A stretch of 64,000 nt of DNA, taken from contig CM068313.1 in the NCBI GenBank assembly GCA_034766995.1, positions 35,472,496-35,536,495 on the forward strand, given 5' to 3'. The position numbers and the translations under genes were made by a program. This document shows positions 46,204-58,450 of this stretch, piece by piece. Under the pieces are notes generated by a model that searched no databases, was not told where the DNA came from, and worked only from the letters and a program-made list of their open reading frames with translations. Position 1 is the first letter of the stretch. Each line of letters opens with the position of its first letter. The stretch is from Acanthacorydalis orientalis (lineage: Eukaryota > Arthropoda > Insecta > Megaloptera > Corydalidae).

Positions 46204-47147
46204 CATAAAATAATGTAACATAAAATACTTTTCTGTTTAAGCATATATAACGTGTAGTGATAAAAAGAATTACTCCTTATATAAAAAAGTGAATACACCT
46301 AATGAATTTAAATAGAATAAATTTACTTCCTTACAGTCAGTTTACGTCAATAATCCTCGATTTTATCTATTCAAAAGCATTTTGATAACAAACAGTTTCT
46401 GTTGATAAAAAACTGAAAAATTATAAATTATTGTATTTAATTAAGAAACCGATTATTAAATCAAAAAAAAAACGTACTCTTCTTTTCCATTATATTAAAT
46501 ATTCGCATAAAAGTTGTATAAAAATAGTTGCGTACTTTCTACTTTCTATAAAAAAAAATCCTTAGAGTGTTTCCCATGAAGAGAACATTTCTTGTTTGCA
46601 CCAAATATTTGCGCCATTGGCTTATATTTAAAGAAACAATAACCGTGATAAAACCTACATACTCCATTAAATGTAAGTTTTTTACAGATTACGATCAATT
46701 GTTGAATCCGGAATTATAAAACATTTAATTCGAATAGATCTACCAGATACAGAAATTTGTCCAAGAAATCTGGGTGGCAGTGGACGACAAATGCAAAATA
46801 GTGATTTGTTTACTACATATATGGTGGTACTTATTGGTTTCGCTATAGCAGCAGTTGCTTTTATTGGAGAAGTAATAGTCAGACATTGGAGGTCAATATG
46901 TAGATTGAAACCAACAAGTTCGAAAATAGCAACTTCTGAAAAAGTTAAAAACGGTTTTGAATCGAACTTTTTCCCACAAGCACCACCGTCGTACCATACA
47001 TTGTTTAATAAGCCTTTTTCAAATGAATTTAAAGGAAAAAAACAAATCATTAATGGAAGAGATTACTGGGTAGTTAAATCAAAAGATGGTGAAACTAGAT
47101 TGATACCTGTTAGAACACCATCCGCACTTTTATTTCATTACACATAA
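37697..47147 (+). CDS. Ir76b: Ionotropic receptor, Ir76b-type co-receptor
   Basis: Six exons: 37697-37784, 39215-39297, 40973-41149, 43304-43640, 45370-45847 and 46688-47147. Phases match and give 540 aa, a normal Ir76b length. There is no long amino-terminal domain. The S1 ligand-binding lobe (about 58-165) contains GKGVAFTFVDFL and ADFAAAFLPVL and ends in KRPKESAAGSGLLAPF, characteristic of Ir76b. M1 spans about 167-191, the pore loop is near 207-222 (CVWFVYGALLKQGS), and M3 is about 232-257 with FYTANLTAYL, the iGluR SYTANLAAF-like gate. S2 follows, then M4 about 431-452 and a short cytoplasmic tail. Family knowledge: Ir76b forms cation channels with tuning IRs in olfactory and gustatory neurons for amines, amino acids and salt. 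The classical signal peptide is weak (hydrophobic residues 4-15). Assignment rests on motif recall, not a search. Confidence 0.85.
38949..39020. repeat. (TA)n microsatellite
   Basis: About 72 bp of TA with one C interruption in intron 1 of Ir76b. Confidence 0.95.
41880..41952. repeat. (TA)n microsatellite
   Basis: About 70 bp of TA preceded by CACA steps, in intron 3 of Ir76b. Confidence 0.95.
42730..42757 (+). repeat. Small hairpin in Ir76b intron 3
   Basis: GTACAGAAAA at 42730-42739 pairs with TTTTCTGCAC at 42748-42757 (one G-U) around an 8-nt loop. It directly follows a TTTCAG acceptor-like sequence and is followed at 42767 by GTAAGA, so it also resembles a 37-nt cryptic exon. Confidence 0.6.
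43991..44078. repeat. (CATA)n then (TA)n repeat
   Basis: A tetranucleotide ACAT/CATA run of about 52 bp passes into about 36 bp of TA in intron 4 of Ir76b. Confidence 0.93.
44840..44892. repeat. (TA)n microsatellite
   Basis: About 53 bp of TA in intron 4 of Ir76b; a second array lies at 45176-45220. Confidence 0.95.
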
Positions 47148-48825
47148 ATGCAATATTAAATTATATGCATGTATATTTTAGATAAGTACTACATAAAATA
47201 TATTAATTTAAATATTATTGTTTGTCTTTTAATTTATTATAAATTCACTTGAATTTACAATTCTAGCCCTCAACTAAATCAAACATTTTTAGAAAACTTG
47301 ATATGACATATATTAAAAAGTAATTCAATTTTAGTCAATTGAAATTCGACTATTCAAATAATCAAACATATAATTTAGATATCCAGTTTTTCAAACTTCA
47401 CTTTTAAAAATAATTTACAATGTACAGATAAGACGTTTATATTGTTTACAATTATTTCTCTTATAATAAACACAAATAAATAAATAAATGTCAATATTAT
47501 AATTTATTGTTCTAGAACGATAGTTTTTTATTCATTTACACCTTTACATAAAGATAATAGAGCTATCATTTACTCCAGTATAATTCATCTTTCTAAAATT
47601 CTAATAAAATTGTATAGAGATTAAAGATCATTCTGACTGAAAATAACCTGTCCAAATCTATTGAAGTTCTGTTTAATATATTTTCATTTGATGCCATCTA
47701 ACGTATAAATTTTCAGCGACATGAATTTTTAACTGTATTTTAATAAAAATATCTGTCATTTATTCGATATGTGAAATATCTTCATTTTTTCTATCCAAAC
47801 AATACTCGAAGACTTATAATAGCATTTTGATTATATTTAAAATATAAAATATCATGCTAATCAAACCATATTTTTCAATTTATCAGTAAACATAAATATA
47901 TTTTATTGACGGTATTTCGAATTTGAGTCTATCTGACCAAAACATATTCTTTAGTTTCCAATCTGTTGATTTTTATTTATTATTGATTATAACATCAGTA
48001 TAACGTGCTCTGTAATTTAAACAATATATTTACACAAACACAATCTCCGTTTCACAATACTAGTTTCGTTTATATCCGACTACATGTTTTTATGCTATCA
48101 TGTGATTTGAAAAAAAGTAAAATAAAAACTCATCTCAACGACCATGTGCCCACCATAATTATCCCTTTTTGTGTTTCTAAGAAAATTCTGAAGTCTTAAT
48201 TTTGCAAAAAAAAAAGAAACTATAGGGAGAGAACAGCGTTGATTATTAATTTTCTCATAATCAATTATTTAAAGAAGCTAAAATTCGTGAGGACAGAGCC
48301 TTCAAATGATTAAAAAAGAAAGATCAAAAAAATGAAACGTTATATAAGATATCCCGTAGGGCTATGATGTCATAGTCTTTATCTATGTCACAGAGTAACA
48401 TACCCTGCCATCTAAATATACCAGAGTGTACTATTAACAATGTTCTGATATCAGAACAAAATATTTACCAAGGAATTGGAGTACTGTGGCCTACTTGCAT
48501 TCCTAAGTTATTTTGCTATATTTTTGTTAAAATAATTTTTGCTTAGCAAATAATAACGGAAACAATTAGTTGAACAGCTGTAGTAAATATCAAATGAAAT
48601 TAAGTTAATTTAACATAACCTTGTTTCGTCAAGTAAGTTAAATTTATGTTTATTTGTCACATCGGTCAATAAATATAATTTTTTACAAATGCTTCATTTA
48701 TTATTATACACATAAAATCATTTCTTACAATATTTTTTTAAATATATACAAATAAAATTGTACACATCTGTACATGTGTGTGTGTGTGTTTCTATATATG
48801 ATGTATGTGTGTGTGTGTGTGTGTA

Positions 48826-48877
<52 letters not shown>

Positions 48878-48976
48878 TATATAAATTTATATAAAAGCAA
48901 ACGTAAGTTATGTATTTAAACTGAACTATTATCTATAAGTGCATGTAAATGTATACTTATGTATTGTTTTAGCAAC
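47148..48976. other. Ir76b 3' flank and FGOP2 5' region
   Basis: No coding region. The segment at about 48195-48500 is less AT-rich and may be the FGOP2 promoter. It includes the palindrome CTATGATGTCATAG (48360-48374), whose core TGATGTCA resembles an ATF/CREB site. A TA array at 48833-48875 is followed by a probable 3' splice acceptor TTTTAG at 48967-48972 just before the FGOP2 start, implying a non-coding first exon upstream. Confidence 0.5.
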
Positions 48977-49758
48977 ATGTCAGTAACAATTCAGCAACTA
49001 ATATCAGATGCAAAAAGGTTAGCTGGTCGATTGAAAGAAAGAGAAGTATTGACTGACGTATTGTTGACCGAAACTCAAAAAGTCAACAAGAAAATTGATG
49101 AAATAAAACAATATCAAGATGAAGTAGAGGTATTAAATGACGTAGCACGTCATCGACCACATTCCCAGCTTATCGCTAGTATTCAGCAAGAAAACCGAAT
49201 TTTACGTGAAATACAACAAGAAAATCGTGAACTTCGAGCTGCTTTAGAAGATCATCAAATTGCTCTTGAGCACATCATGACAAAGTACAGGCAACATACA
49301 GATAAACAAATATGGAGCAATCAAATTGACTATAAAATTCTTCAAACCACAACAGACAAAGAAGTAAGTGATACTATTCTGTATATTTATTATTAATTAA
49401 AAATATTTCTTAAATTTTAACCTCATAGACTATCAGAAAACAATCAGAAAAAATTAATGAAATGGCAGCAGTTATGAGGAAAGCTGCATGTTGTGATGAT
49501 TCACATATGGAAAAATTAGAAGAGACGTTAAGAAGACTTTTAGTTGAAAATAAGGTTATTATCTTAAATTAGAATGTAAACTTATATTAGACAGCTTTAC
49601 ATAAGTGTACATTTCCATTTTAGGGTCTTAGGGAAATTCTGGAAATATCGTGTAAATTTGGTTCATATGGAAATTCACTTGTTTCCCCTGTTATGAAGGA
49701 TAAGGACATTCAAACTGACACCAATGAAGTTATTCAGGGAAAGCATTGTGAATACTAA
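48977..49758 (+). CDS. FGOP2: FGFR1OP2/SIKE family coiled-coil protein
   Basis: Three coding exons: 48977-49363, 49429-49554 and 49624-49758, all phase 0, giving 215 aa. It is almost wholly coiled coil. Family signatures are the start MSVTIQQLISDAKRL, EVEVLNDVARHRPHSQLI, the SIQQENRILREIQQENRELR block (about residues 72-91), INEMAAVMRKA and ENKGLREIL near the C-terminus. Family knowledge: FGOP2 and SIKE bind striatins as subunits of the STRIPAK phosphatase-kinase complex, which restrains Hippo and other signalling. ATG 48977 is preferred over 48959 because TTTTAG just before it looks like a splice acceptor and because the family begins MSxTI. It is shorter than the vertebrate protein (about 250 aa), lacking part of the central spacer. 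Confidence 0.93.
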
Positions 49759-50651
49759 AATGAAAATATTTTAATTTAAAATATGATGTGCCTATTTATT
49801 ATTAATATATATTATACATATTCATTTACTTTATTTATAAAAAAATCACCTAATAAGTGTGGAAGTTGAGCATTTCGAACACATTAATCGATAAACTTTT
49901 GTGGAGCTCACTTCTCAAGTGAAAGATACAATTATTTATGCTTTGTGTTATTTTTATACTGTTGAATTGCAAACATTTTTTAATGTTAGTCCAGTAGACA
50001 TATTGATTTTACACTTTCATATTAAGTTTTTATATCTTAGTAAATTTTATATTTAGAAAAATATGTTAATTGTGCACACTTTTTTCTAATTTAACTATAA
50101 CTAAATTTTTTATAGTTAAACATTATCCGCTTAGGTTTGATTTTTAATTTACTGTAACATTTGACCAAAATACACAGTACCAAATTACAACTTTACATGT
50201 ATTTGAAAAAAAAATTATATAAGGTTATTTAACACTAATTTTTGGTCCAAAGTTACAAAAATATTTTTTCTGTATCTTCTATAAAAAATTAGTTTGTAAA
50301 AATCAGTCTATAAAATAAAATTACAGCAAAATTTAAATACTATTCTACTTGATAAATATATTAATGAACTAATACTTTTTATAAAAATAAAACTTAAAAT
50401 ACAACATTTAATACTCAACAAAAACATGTTAACATACTTTAAGAAGATAATAATTATCTGTTAAATAGTTTATAAATATATTTGCTACACTTCATTTTAA
50501 TATACACATACACACACATGCTTTAAAATATCCATAATTGATATTTGCTTAATGAACTAATTGTAATATTTTTTATTGTAATGTAAATTTTATGAAAATA
50601 TTTAACATAATTCTAGTGTTCAGTACATGTACATATATAAGTATGATTATT

Positions 50652-50696
<45 letters not shown>

Positions 50697-51558
50697 GTTT
50701 GTGTGTGTGAATTAAATAATTTTTATACATATTGTTTACATGTGCATGTTTGTAGAAATTTTATATAATTAATCTAATTTTTATAAGAATTCATAATATA
50801 TTTGTCCTGTTTACAATAACAATAGATGTATAATCAGTATTTTCAAAAAATAACAAATTGTAATTAACAACATATATTTTTATGTATTAGAAAACATGAT
50901 TTCTTATTTAAAATATTATATTGATTGTGAAAAAAATTATAATAAAACTGAAACCATATTTTTTATAAACATGCATATCTGTGTACGTATATCTATATAT
51001 GTGTGTATGTATGATAAATTCTTTACAATGTTTTACTTAGTGGTTTAAATTTTCTGTATATTACTATTAAAAACTTGATTTTTGAATTTATATTTCTGAC
51101 ATAGAGCATTGTAATATTAAGGACATATTTAATAATAGTTTTATGTTTTACATTTAAACAAATTATTTTTATTGACAATGCATTTAAATAATTTATACAA
51201 ATTTAAAATTTTAACATGAAATAAAAAAATTCAACTAAAATACTAGAACAATTAATATATTACAATTAGTATAATGTTCATACAACCTCAATATTTATTG
51301 TACAAAATAATATTGTACTTAAGAGGTATATGTGAAACGCTTTTTATTACAACAATTCATAAAGATTCAAGTTTTTCAAAACACTTAAATGTAACTTCTG
51401 ATTGACAAAATAGTTATTAAATAATAGTTGTTTGTTATTTTGTTGAATTGTGATGTAATTAGATGGAGTTCTAATAAACAATTTGAAATGTATATTACTT
51501 TTCTGTTCAAATTTTTATTGAAACAAACACGTATACAATAAAGTCCGTATAAAAAAAA
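49759..51558. other. Convergent 3' intergenic region
   Basis: The 1.8 kb between the convergent FGOP2 and SPCS3 genes. Very AT-rich, with a TA array at 50657-50694 followed by TGTG. No ORF or RNA gene recognised. It probably holds a long FGOP2 3' UTR. Confidence 0.7.
51514..51519 (-). terminator. Poly(A) signal, SPCS3 gene
   Basis: TTTATT on the plus strand (AATAAA on the minus strand) 40 bp past the SPCS3 stop. Confidence 0.6.
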
Positions 51559-52349
51559 TTATACACGAGATGTTGTATATTCTGATGGAAACTTGAATGA
51601 ATGTTCACCACGTGCAAAGATATTTGGCAAAAGACCAGCATTTGGTATTATGTTCCATGATAATGTGAGTGTTACATTGTTGTTACCTCTGTAATAAACA
51701 AATTTGCTCATTGAATATTAAACATAATTAGAAAAGTTAAATGACAATAATCACTAACAAATATTACTATGAAAACTTACTTCAAACCATTTCCATCATC
51801 CCAAAAATAATACTTAGTATTCATATTTTTAAAATCTAAAATTGAATTTTCTCCTCGTAATATAATTTTATCCCATAAAACTACCTAAAATAAATATAAA
51901 TACCAATAAATTACTAATCATATTTCAATATTCTTTAAATTTTGTAATTTACCTGATTTAATTTATTATTATCTGTCATATATTCAGCTGTTAAATAAAG
52001 AAAGAGCTGCTTTACATTCCAGTTAAATAAATTAGATAAATCTGTCTGTAAATCGAAAGTCAAAAAACCTAAATCGTGTTTCTCTCTGGAAGCACTATAG
52101 TCTGGTACATTTTTCCTGAAAATTCGAATTATTTAAATGTTTAATTAATACAAAACACAACTAACTAAAACTATTGTAGTAGATTTTTTTAATAAATTAA
52201 ACTTACACAACTACTTTAACTGTATTTAGAGTGGCATCTGTTCTGTAATCCAAAAATACAGTTGAAATAAAACAACAAAATGTTAAGCAAGCTAATACAC
52301 TTAATGTGTACGCTAATATAGCATTCCCTCTTGTTAGTACGGAATGCAT
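51559..52349 (-). CDS. Spcs3: Signal peptidase complex subunit 3 (SPC22/23)
   Basis: Four exons on the minus strand: 52349-52207, 52115-51953, 51884-51781 and 51688-51559. Phases match and give 179 aa, the family length of about 180. Residues about 12-32 are a membrane anchor (signal-anchor) after the conserved start [18 protein letters not shown]. The lumenal part has the family blocks [59 protein letters not shown] and IPNAG. Family knowledge: a non-catalytic but essential subunit of the ER signal peptidase complex that cleaves signal peptides next to the Sec61 translocon. Introns are short (69-96 nt). The acceptor at 51689-51690 was set so that Lys-Gly joins in frame; using the next AG would create a stop. 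Confidence 0.97.
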
Positions 52350-52574
52350 ATTATAATATTTTATTTAAACAGGCAAAAATACACCTATAAGCTGACGGGA
52401 CACGTCAGTATTTTAATCTAACCTCAACAGAGTAAAGGTAAGTTTTTAACCCACTACATGCAGTCATACAAACACTTGTAATTATTTTGTATTAAATGTA
52501 TATATTGAATTGTCATTTTTAATTTAAAATAAACTACATCATATCTAACAAATTAATTAAAATATAATATTTCA

Positions 52575-52575
<1 letters not shown>

Positions 52576-52644
<69 letters not shown>
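52576..52644. repeat. (TA)n microsatellite
   Basis: About 69 bp of TA with one G interruption. Confidence 0.95.
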
Positions 52645-52649
<5 letters not shown>

Positions 52650-53379
52650 TTTATTAAAAGCTGTTATTGAATGATGAAAAGCAAAAGATGCATCAATCAA
52701 ATATTTTAAAGACATACAAATTTCAAAAGTCTTAGGACAAATTATAAATACAAATTAAGTTATAGAAAGAACTCGAATTGAAATTAAAAATTCCATTTTT
52801 TTTACAAAATAACAAAAATTAAAACATCAAAAAGGATGTTATTTAAGTTTTCTAAGAAAAAATATAATAAATAGGAAAACCTTTTAAAAAGAAGATACAA
52901 AGATATTATAAAAGACTAAAGTATAAATTATAGATACCAAGAAAAATACATTTTTGGTATCGATTGCTCAAATCTGAATCCAACCAACGATTTTAAATGG
53001 AGAGTTGGAGATGTATAGAAGAATTGAATACTATGGACTATATTTAAAATAGTATTAATAAACATTGCATAGTTCCCAGACGTGGAAGGTAAGTAATTGT
53101 CTTTAAGTATCAAGTATAAAGCTCATTGCTCATGTTTCGTTAATTTGAATTGCAAACAGTTTGGAGTTTGTTATTAGTTTCAAGATGGAAGATTACTGAA
53201 CTGAAAATCTTTACATGCAGTGAACGTAGCCTCTTATCAATCCAATTCAAATGTATTTATTCTTTTTTCTTAAAATCCCGTGTTTGGCATTCATATTATG
53301 TTTTAAGTACCATTCTTTTATATTATGTTGTAAGTATAACACGCATATGTTAGGTACCAAGCCTAAAACTTCATCTTCC

Positions 53380-53930
53380 TAAGCAATTTTTATAATGATA
53401 CGAATAAATACCAGAACGCTAAGAGCATAGATAAAGGAGTCTCGTTAAGAGTGAAACGTGCCAAGCACGAAGTCCATGAATTTTGACTCATTTACGTTGC
53501 ACGATGATAGTTAGCTGTGAAGTTTGCTGAATAAATCGATGGAAGCTAGCCGGAGCTAGTCGCGATAAAAGGTCACACTCTCTTACCAGTCCGTCGGATA
53601 TACCTGTTAATGTCGAGTTGCGTCACTTTTATAATGAAGCTATCGTTGTAGCAGGCGTCTGAAAGGCCCTTGCTATACTTGAGCACCAAGCGTAAACGCT
53701 TATGGCTCGCGATGCACAAATCATTAGTTTTTGTGAAGCAATTTTCATGATCCCTGAGGGAGTTATCTCTTGGTGGAGGACCAGAGGAGCTGCCATCGAA
53801 GACAACTTCTTGCTGACCCGATTTATAATGAAAGTGGCACATACCAGCTTATATAGGAAGGCATACGAACTGAAAAGCTCTAGTTGACCTCCAAACGCGA
53901 CATTATCACAATAAAAAACTTTGATCTCTT
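53380..53930. other. GC-richer island of unknown origin
   Basis: About 550 bp with much higher G+C than the flanks and little repeat content. Overlapping open frames exist on both strands (53702-53887 plus, 61 codons; 53842-53573 minus, 89 codons), but neither matches a family I know and neither has clear splice context. It may be an old transposon fragment, an untranslated exon or a conserved regulatory block. Confidence 0.4.
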
Positions 53931-54300
53931 ATTTTTCGTAAAATAGATTAATAAAAGTGAAAATACTTTCAATCTCTTATTAACTTTAAACCTAGAAGCG
54001 AAATAGGACAAGAATTAAACTAATTTTAATAATTGATTTTTTAAAAAAATAAGAAATAAATAATATTTTGAAGTTTTATATCTATTTTACAATAAAATTA
54101 ATTGATTCTCTTATCTTTCTAATAAATGAAATATTCTGAATCATATCTACACTTAATCTGATATTTATTGTGACGACAACATAATTTAATCACGATTTTC
54201 TGAATTATCATTTACTTTTCTTATTAGTTAATTTATTAAATAGAACAATAACATTGTTTAATTACTCTCTCATTTTGTTCTGTATTATAACATATTTAAA

Positions 54301-54402
54301 ATGTACAAATTATTGTTTTACTTATATTTTGTAAATTTAATTTTTGGTAAGTGTTTATTGTTTTGAGTATTTTATATCTAGTAAATTATTTTTTTTCCAT
54401 AC

Positions 54403-54487
<85 letters not shown>

Positions 54488-54737
54488 TTTGTGCTACGCA
54501 CAATATAAATACATAAATGTAAATTTATTTAAAACCAAAATTTATAATATATTTCTTTATAAATATTTTTATATTACTATTTTTCTACTTATTATTCTTT
54601 TATAAATTTTGTTTACAATTTGCTATAGCCACTTTCATACGCATTTATAGCAACCTACAAAAAAGTAGCTCGAAAGACAATAAAAAAATCTCTATATACC
54701 ATTTTTTCTATTTATCAGATTATTTCAAGAACATTTA

Positions 54738-54782
<45 letters not shown>

Positions 54783-55475
54783 TTTATTCAAAAAAAAATT
54801 TACGTATAAAACGTTAATCATTTACATAAATTTGTTTCAGCATTTTGTCCACCTGAGTCAATATCTTTAGATTTATGATTTAACATTTCTATCAAACATA
54901 CTTTATTAGATATCCCTCTTGTATGTTACATTCTTGTAGAAAGTTATTATATTTTGTTATACTTGTGTTTATAAATAAATCAAACATTTGTGTGATTCTA
55001 ATAATAATAATAATACAACATAATAGTTATTTTTGCACAACTTATTTCATTTGTAACATACAAGACTTCCAAATTTTAAAATCATAGTACTTTCCTTCAT
55101 ATGCCTAGTAACATCCCTAATAAATACAATGTTTCTAAAAAATTTACACCTATAAAATATGAATTATTAATGACAAAAATCGAATTCAGATAGGCATTCG
55201 AACATGTATGTTCTTTAATACTTTCATTCTCTTTTCAAACTCCAAAATATTGATAAACTGTTTCTTTGGAGAAAAGCGTGTACCGATTTATTAAATTTAT
55301 AACAAAATATAATACGTAAGAGGTTTTTATCCATGTCTTCATTCTAAAAATCTGCACTGATCACGTTAACGAGTTAAGAATAAACTATAAACACACGATT
55401 AAATTTTTTGGATAAATTACATGTATATTATTTATATATCTATTTTGTCACACATCACACACATACACACGCATA

Positions 55476-55541
<66 letters not shown>

Positions 55542-55554
55542 CATATATATATAT

Positions 55555-55594
<40 letters not shown>

Positions 55595-56079
55595 GCACAT
55601 AGTACATAAGAAGTTCGTGCCACGCAATAAATAACAATATTTAATATTAGTTGAGATTTATTAAACATTTATTTTTATTTTTTACATATTTATTTCAACC
55701 ACTGCATTTAAATCAATCAATGTACCAGATAATGAAATAAATGCAAAAATAAATACGTATGATAATAAAGAAAAAGCGTATTGTTTTCGTTTCACTTGGT
55801 TAGCTGAATTATCAGTAAATGATACATTATCTAATGTAAACCAAACATGTTCAGACATATTAAAAGGAGCAACAGATGTTCCCTGTCGTCAGCCATTTGT
55901 TGTTGTAGGTAAGAATATTAATATTGTTAAACAAACAATCGTCATTATCCTATAGTCAAGTAAGACAGTTTTAAGCAGTACAACTTTAATATACATTTTT
56001 AGTTTCAAAAAACTTTGTTTGGCCAAGTTTTCTGATTTATAATATTTAACTACTATTTACATATAAATCCAAGAAGATA

Positions 56080-56165
<86 letters not shown>

Positions 56166-57651
56166 TGATTCGATGGTGTAATTCATTTATGCATATTTAT
56201 ATGTATTTTCCGCAACAATAAGACTTATATAGCTAAATATTCGGCGTACAAATTAATTTAGTGCCTTTCTTATAGAAAATAAATGTTTACGATAAAATGA
56301 AATACATCTCAATCTGCAAAGTATCCCTTATTATATTGTGTAACTTTACTCCATCGGGAAATTGACAAATCTCTTGTCGAAAAAGATGACAGAATTGAGT
56401 CGATAACATTTTTTGCATGTTTTGTGCATCAAAATACCTTTCCCAAAAATGAATAAATCATTCCCACAGTTCTGGAAATATTTTTTTCAACTGGAATAAG
56501 AAAAGTATACAATGCCGAATATGCTGATTTTCGGACGCCATCGTGTTTATTACTCTTTTATGAGATTATGCCATCTGCTTGGCCAAGATGTATAGTATTT
56601 TTAAATGTTAAAGTTGGCACTTTAAAATCCTAATTGGACGAGAAAATATTTTAATCTAAAACAGTATTATAACTGATACCGTTTAAAGGCACAAAATTAA
56701 TTTTTACATCTAATATATATATATATATATGATTTATAAACTACTAGTTTATTTATGAGAAGTAACCAATTCTGATTGAAGTTATTAGTCTGTTGTAGAT
56801 AACTATTATTTTATTTTTCATCTCTTATTCTGAAAATAGCGAAAAAAAACTTAGTTTCTAATTTTAATACATACATAAACTTAGTATCCCATAAAGCTGT
56901 TCTCTAAATTTGTATATGTGAAATTAACGAAAGAAAAATTAACAAAAAAAGCTGACATGTGACCTTTACTGGTTTAATGAAAAGATATACAGATTGTTCC
57001 ATTTTCTTTTCGCAGTGAAAATATTTTTTTATTTAATTTTAGATTAAATAAACTTTATTATTTTACTTTAAATCATGATATTTTATTGAAAAAGATTGTG
57101 AGAATATTAAGTACTCATGCATAAATTATTTCTGCAGTTATATTTCAAATTTTAAATGTAACACCAGTAATAGCGATAACTTTTCAAAATCACACCAGCA
57201 GACTCCGAGGTTTCACATTCAAAGATTCAAATAGATTTTATTGATAATAAAATAATAATACAAGGCGTTGGGAAGCCGGTTTGTTACATGTAGGCTTTGC
57301 GGTGCCTGTGCCGTAGATGGTAATTAACCGCGTTTTCCTAATTGATAATAGTATTCTTGGTTAATTGAAGTTTTTTAATTGTTTTTAAATGTTTCTTTTG
57401 CCCGAGAAAAGTTTTTAAAAAACCGAGGTGAGGTTTCACTATTCAAGCGTATACTTCTTATTACGGCTCGGTGGTCACATGGCAACTAAGAGTTGCATCA
57501 TTTCCGTAATGCTATTTCCGTTCTGCACAAATATAAAATTTACATAGTTAAACATTTGTTCTATATTTTTGCTTTGTAAAAATTGGAAACTCTCTCAAGT
57601 AGTATCGATTTTGAATCCGTACATTTGTATAGAATTTTACAGAACACGAAT

Positions 57652-57721
<70 letters not shown>

Positions 57722-57977
57722 GTATAGTAACAAGGTTAAATTTTTTTGTATAGTGAATGGAACTAAACCTGATATGGAGTTTATCTGGAAAAATTATAAT
57801 CGATCTCAAATAGCCTGTGTTTTACAAAAATCCGATGTCTGTGCGAAATATTCCTATTATTACAATGGCATTGGTAAGTGAATCTGTATTATTTTAAATA
57901 TTTGATTCTTTATACTGTATTTTAAATATTATGTTTAAGCATATATACAAAAATATTCACAATATATACATTCAATA

Positions 57978-58039
<62 letters not shown>

Positions 58040-58450
58040 CGTTAAAAAATAAAAATGAATAAAAACAGTACATTTATATAATAACAAAACAATATATATT
58101 CTCTAATATATAATAATAATATGTAAAATAATTTTATTAATCTTTTCAACATTTTCATGCTAATATATAATATGAAAAATTCTGTTTAATTTCTTTTAGT
58201 GCAAAATGTAACATATATGTGTGCAAAAGCAACAGTTGAAGGCGGAGGTGCAATAGAAACTGGAACTTTTAAAGAACAAAACAAGAATGGCCGAAAAGTA
58301 GAAGTTAGTTTTTGTAAATCAGCACGAGAAAATTTACCGTGCAATGGACAATGGATGACAAATGGAAATAAAATTATAATACTATTATTATTCAACTTTT
58401 TACTTCTTAATTCTTTATGTAATAATTTTGGAAAATTAACATTAATTTAG
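54301..58450 (+). CDS. Secreted Cys-rich, probably GPI-anchored protein
   Basis: Four exons: 54301-54346, 55729-55908, 57754-57873 and 58200-58450. All introns are phase 1, and the model gives 198 aa. Exon 1 encodes only a signal peptide (MYKLLFYLYFVNLIF). The mature part has eight Cys (YCFRF, QTCSD, VPCRQ, IACVL, DVCAK, YMCAK, SFCKS, LPCNG), implying four disulphides, and N-glycosylation sequons (NDT, NQT, NGT, NRS, NVT). The last 25 residues (IIILLLFNFLLLNSL...) are hydrophobic after a small polar TNGN segment, which fits a GPI-attachment signal. I do not recognise the family; Ly6-type proteins are similar in layout but the Cys spacing does not fit. Four phase-1 introns are typical of extracellular modules. 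The acceptor at 55728 was picked because it is the only nearby one in frame. Confidence 0.7.
54403..54475. repeat. (TA)n microsatellite
   Basis: About 72 bp of TA then (CA)n, 57 bp after the donor of exon 1 of the GPI-type gene. Confidence 0.95.
55455..55592. repeat. Compound CA/TA microsatellite
   Basis: (CA)n with interruptions for about 55 bp, then TA arrays separated by CATACA, in intron 1 of the GPI-type gene. Confidence 0.93.
56091..56163. repeat. (TA)n microsatellite
   Basis: About 73 bp of TA preceded by CACA. Confidence 0.95.
57180..57520. other. GC-richer intronic island
   Basis: About 340 bp within intron 2 of the GPI-type gene, with words such as GGCGTTGGGAAGCCGGTTTG and GGTGCCTGTGCCGTAGATGG that stand out from the AT-rich intron. 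No ORF is supported. It is most likely an old interspersed-repeat fragment. Confidence 0.4.
57658..57716. repeat. (TA)n array next to a 3' splice site
   Basis: About 59 bp of TA ending 37 bp before the acceptor at 57753 of exon 3 of the GPI-type gene. Confidence 0.93.

Larger units (their letters stand above)
52350..54300. other. Intergenic between SPCS3 and the GPI-type gene
   Basis: Divergent spacer. It has a TA array at 52576-52644. The segment at 53380-53930 is notably richer in G+C and is listed separately. Nothing else recognised. Confidence 0.65.

Noticed and set aside
54841..54878. Acceptor TTTCAG at 54840 as exon 2 of the GPI-type gene
   Set aside because: It joins in frame but hits a stop after 12 codons; the acceptor at 55728 gives a continuous 198-aa protein.
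56300..56640. Possible transposase fragment in intron 2 of the GPI-type gene
   Set aside because: Frames on both strands are broken and no motif of a known transposase family could be named.
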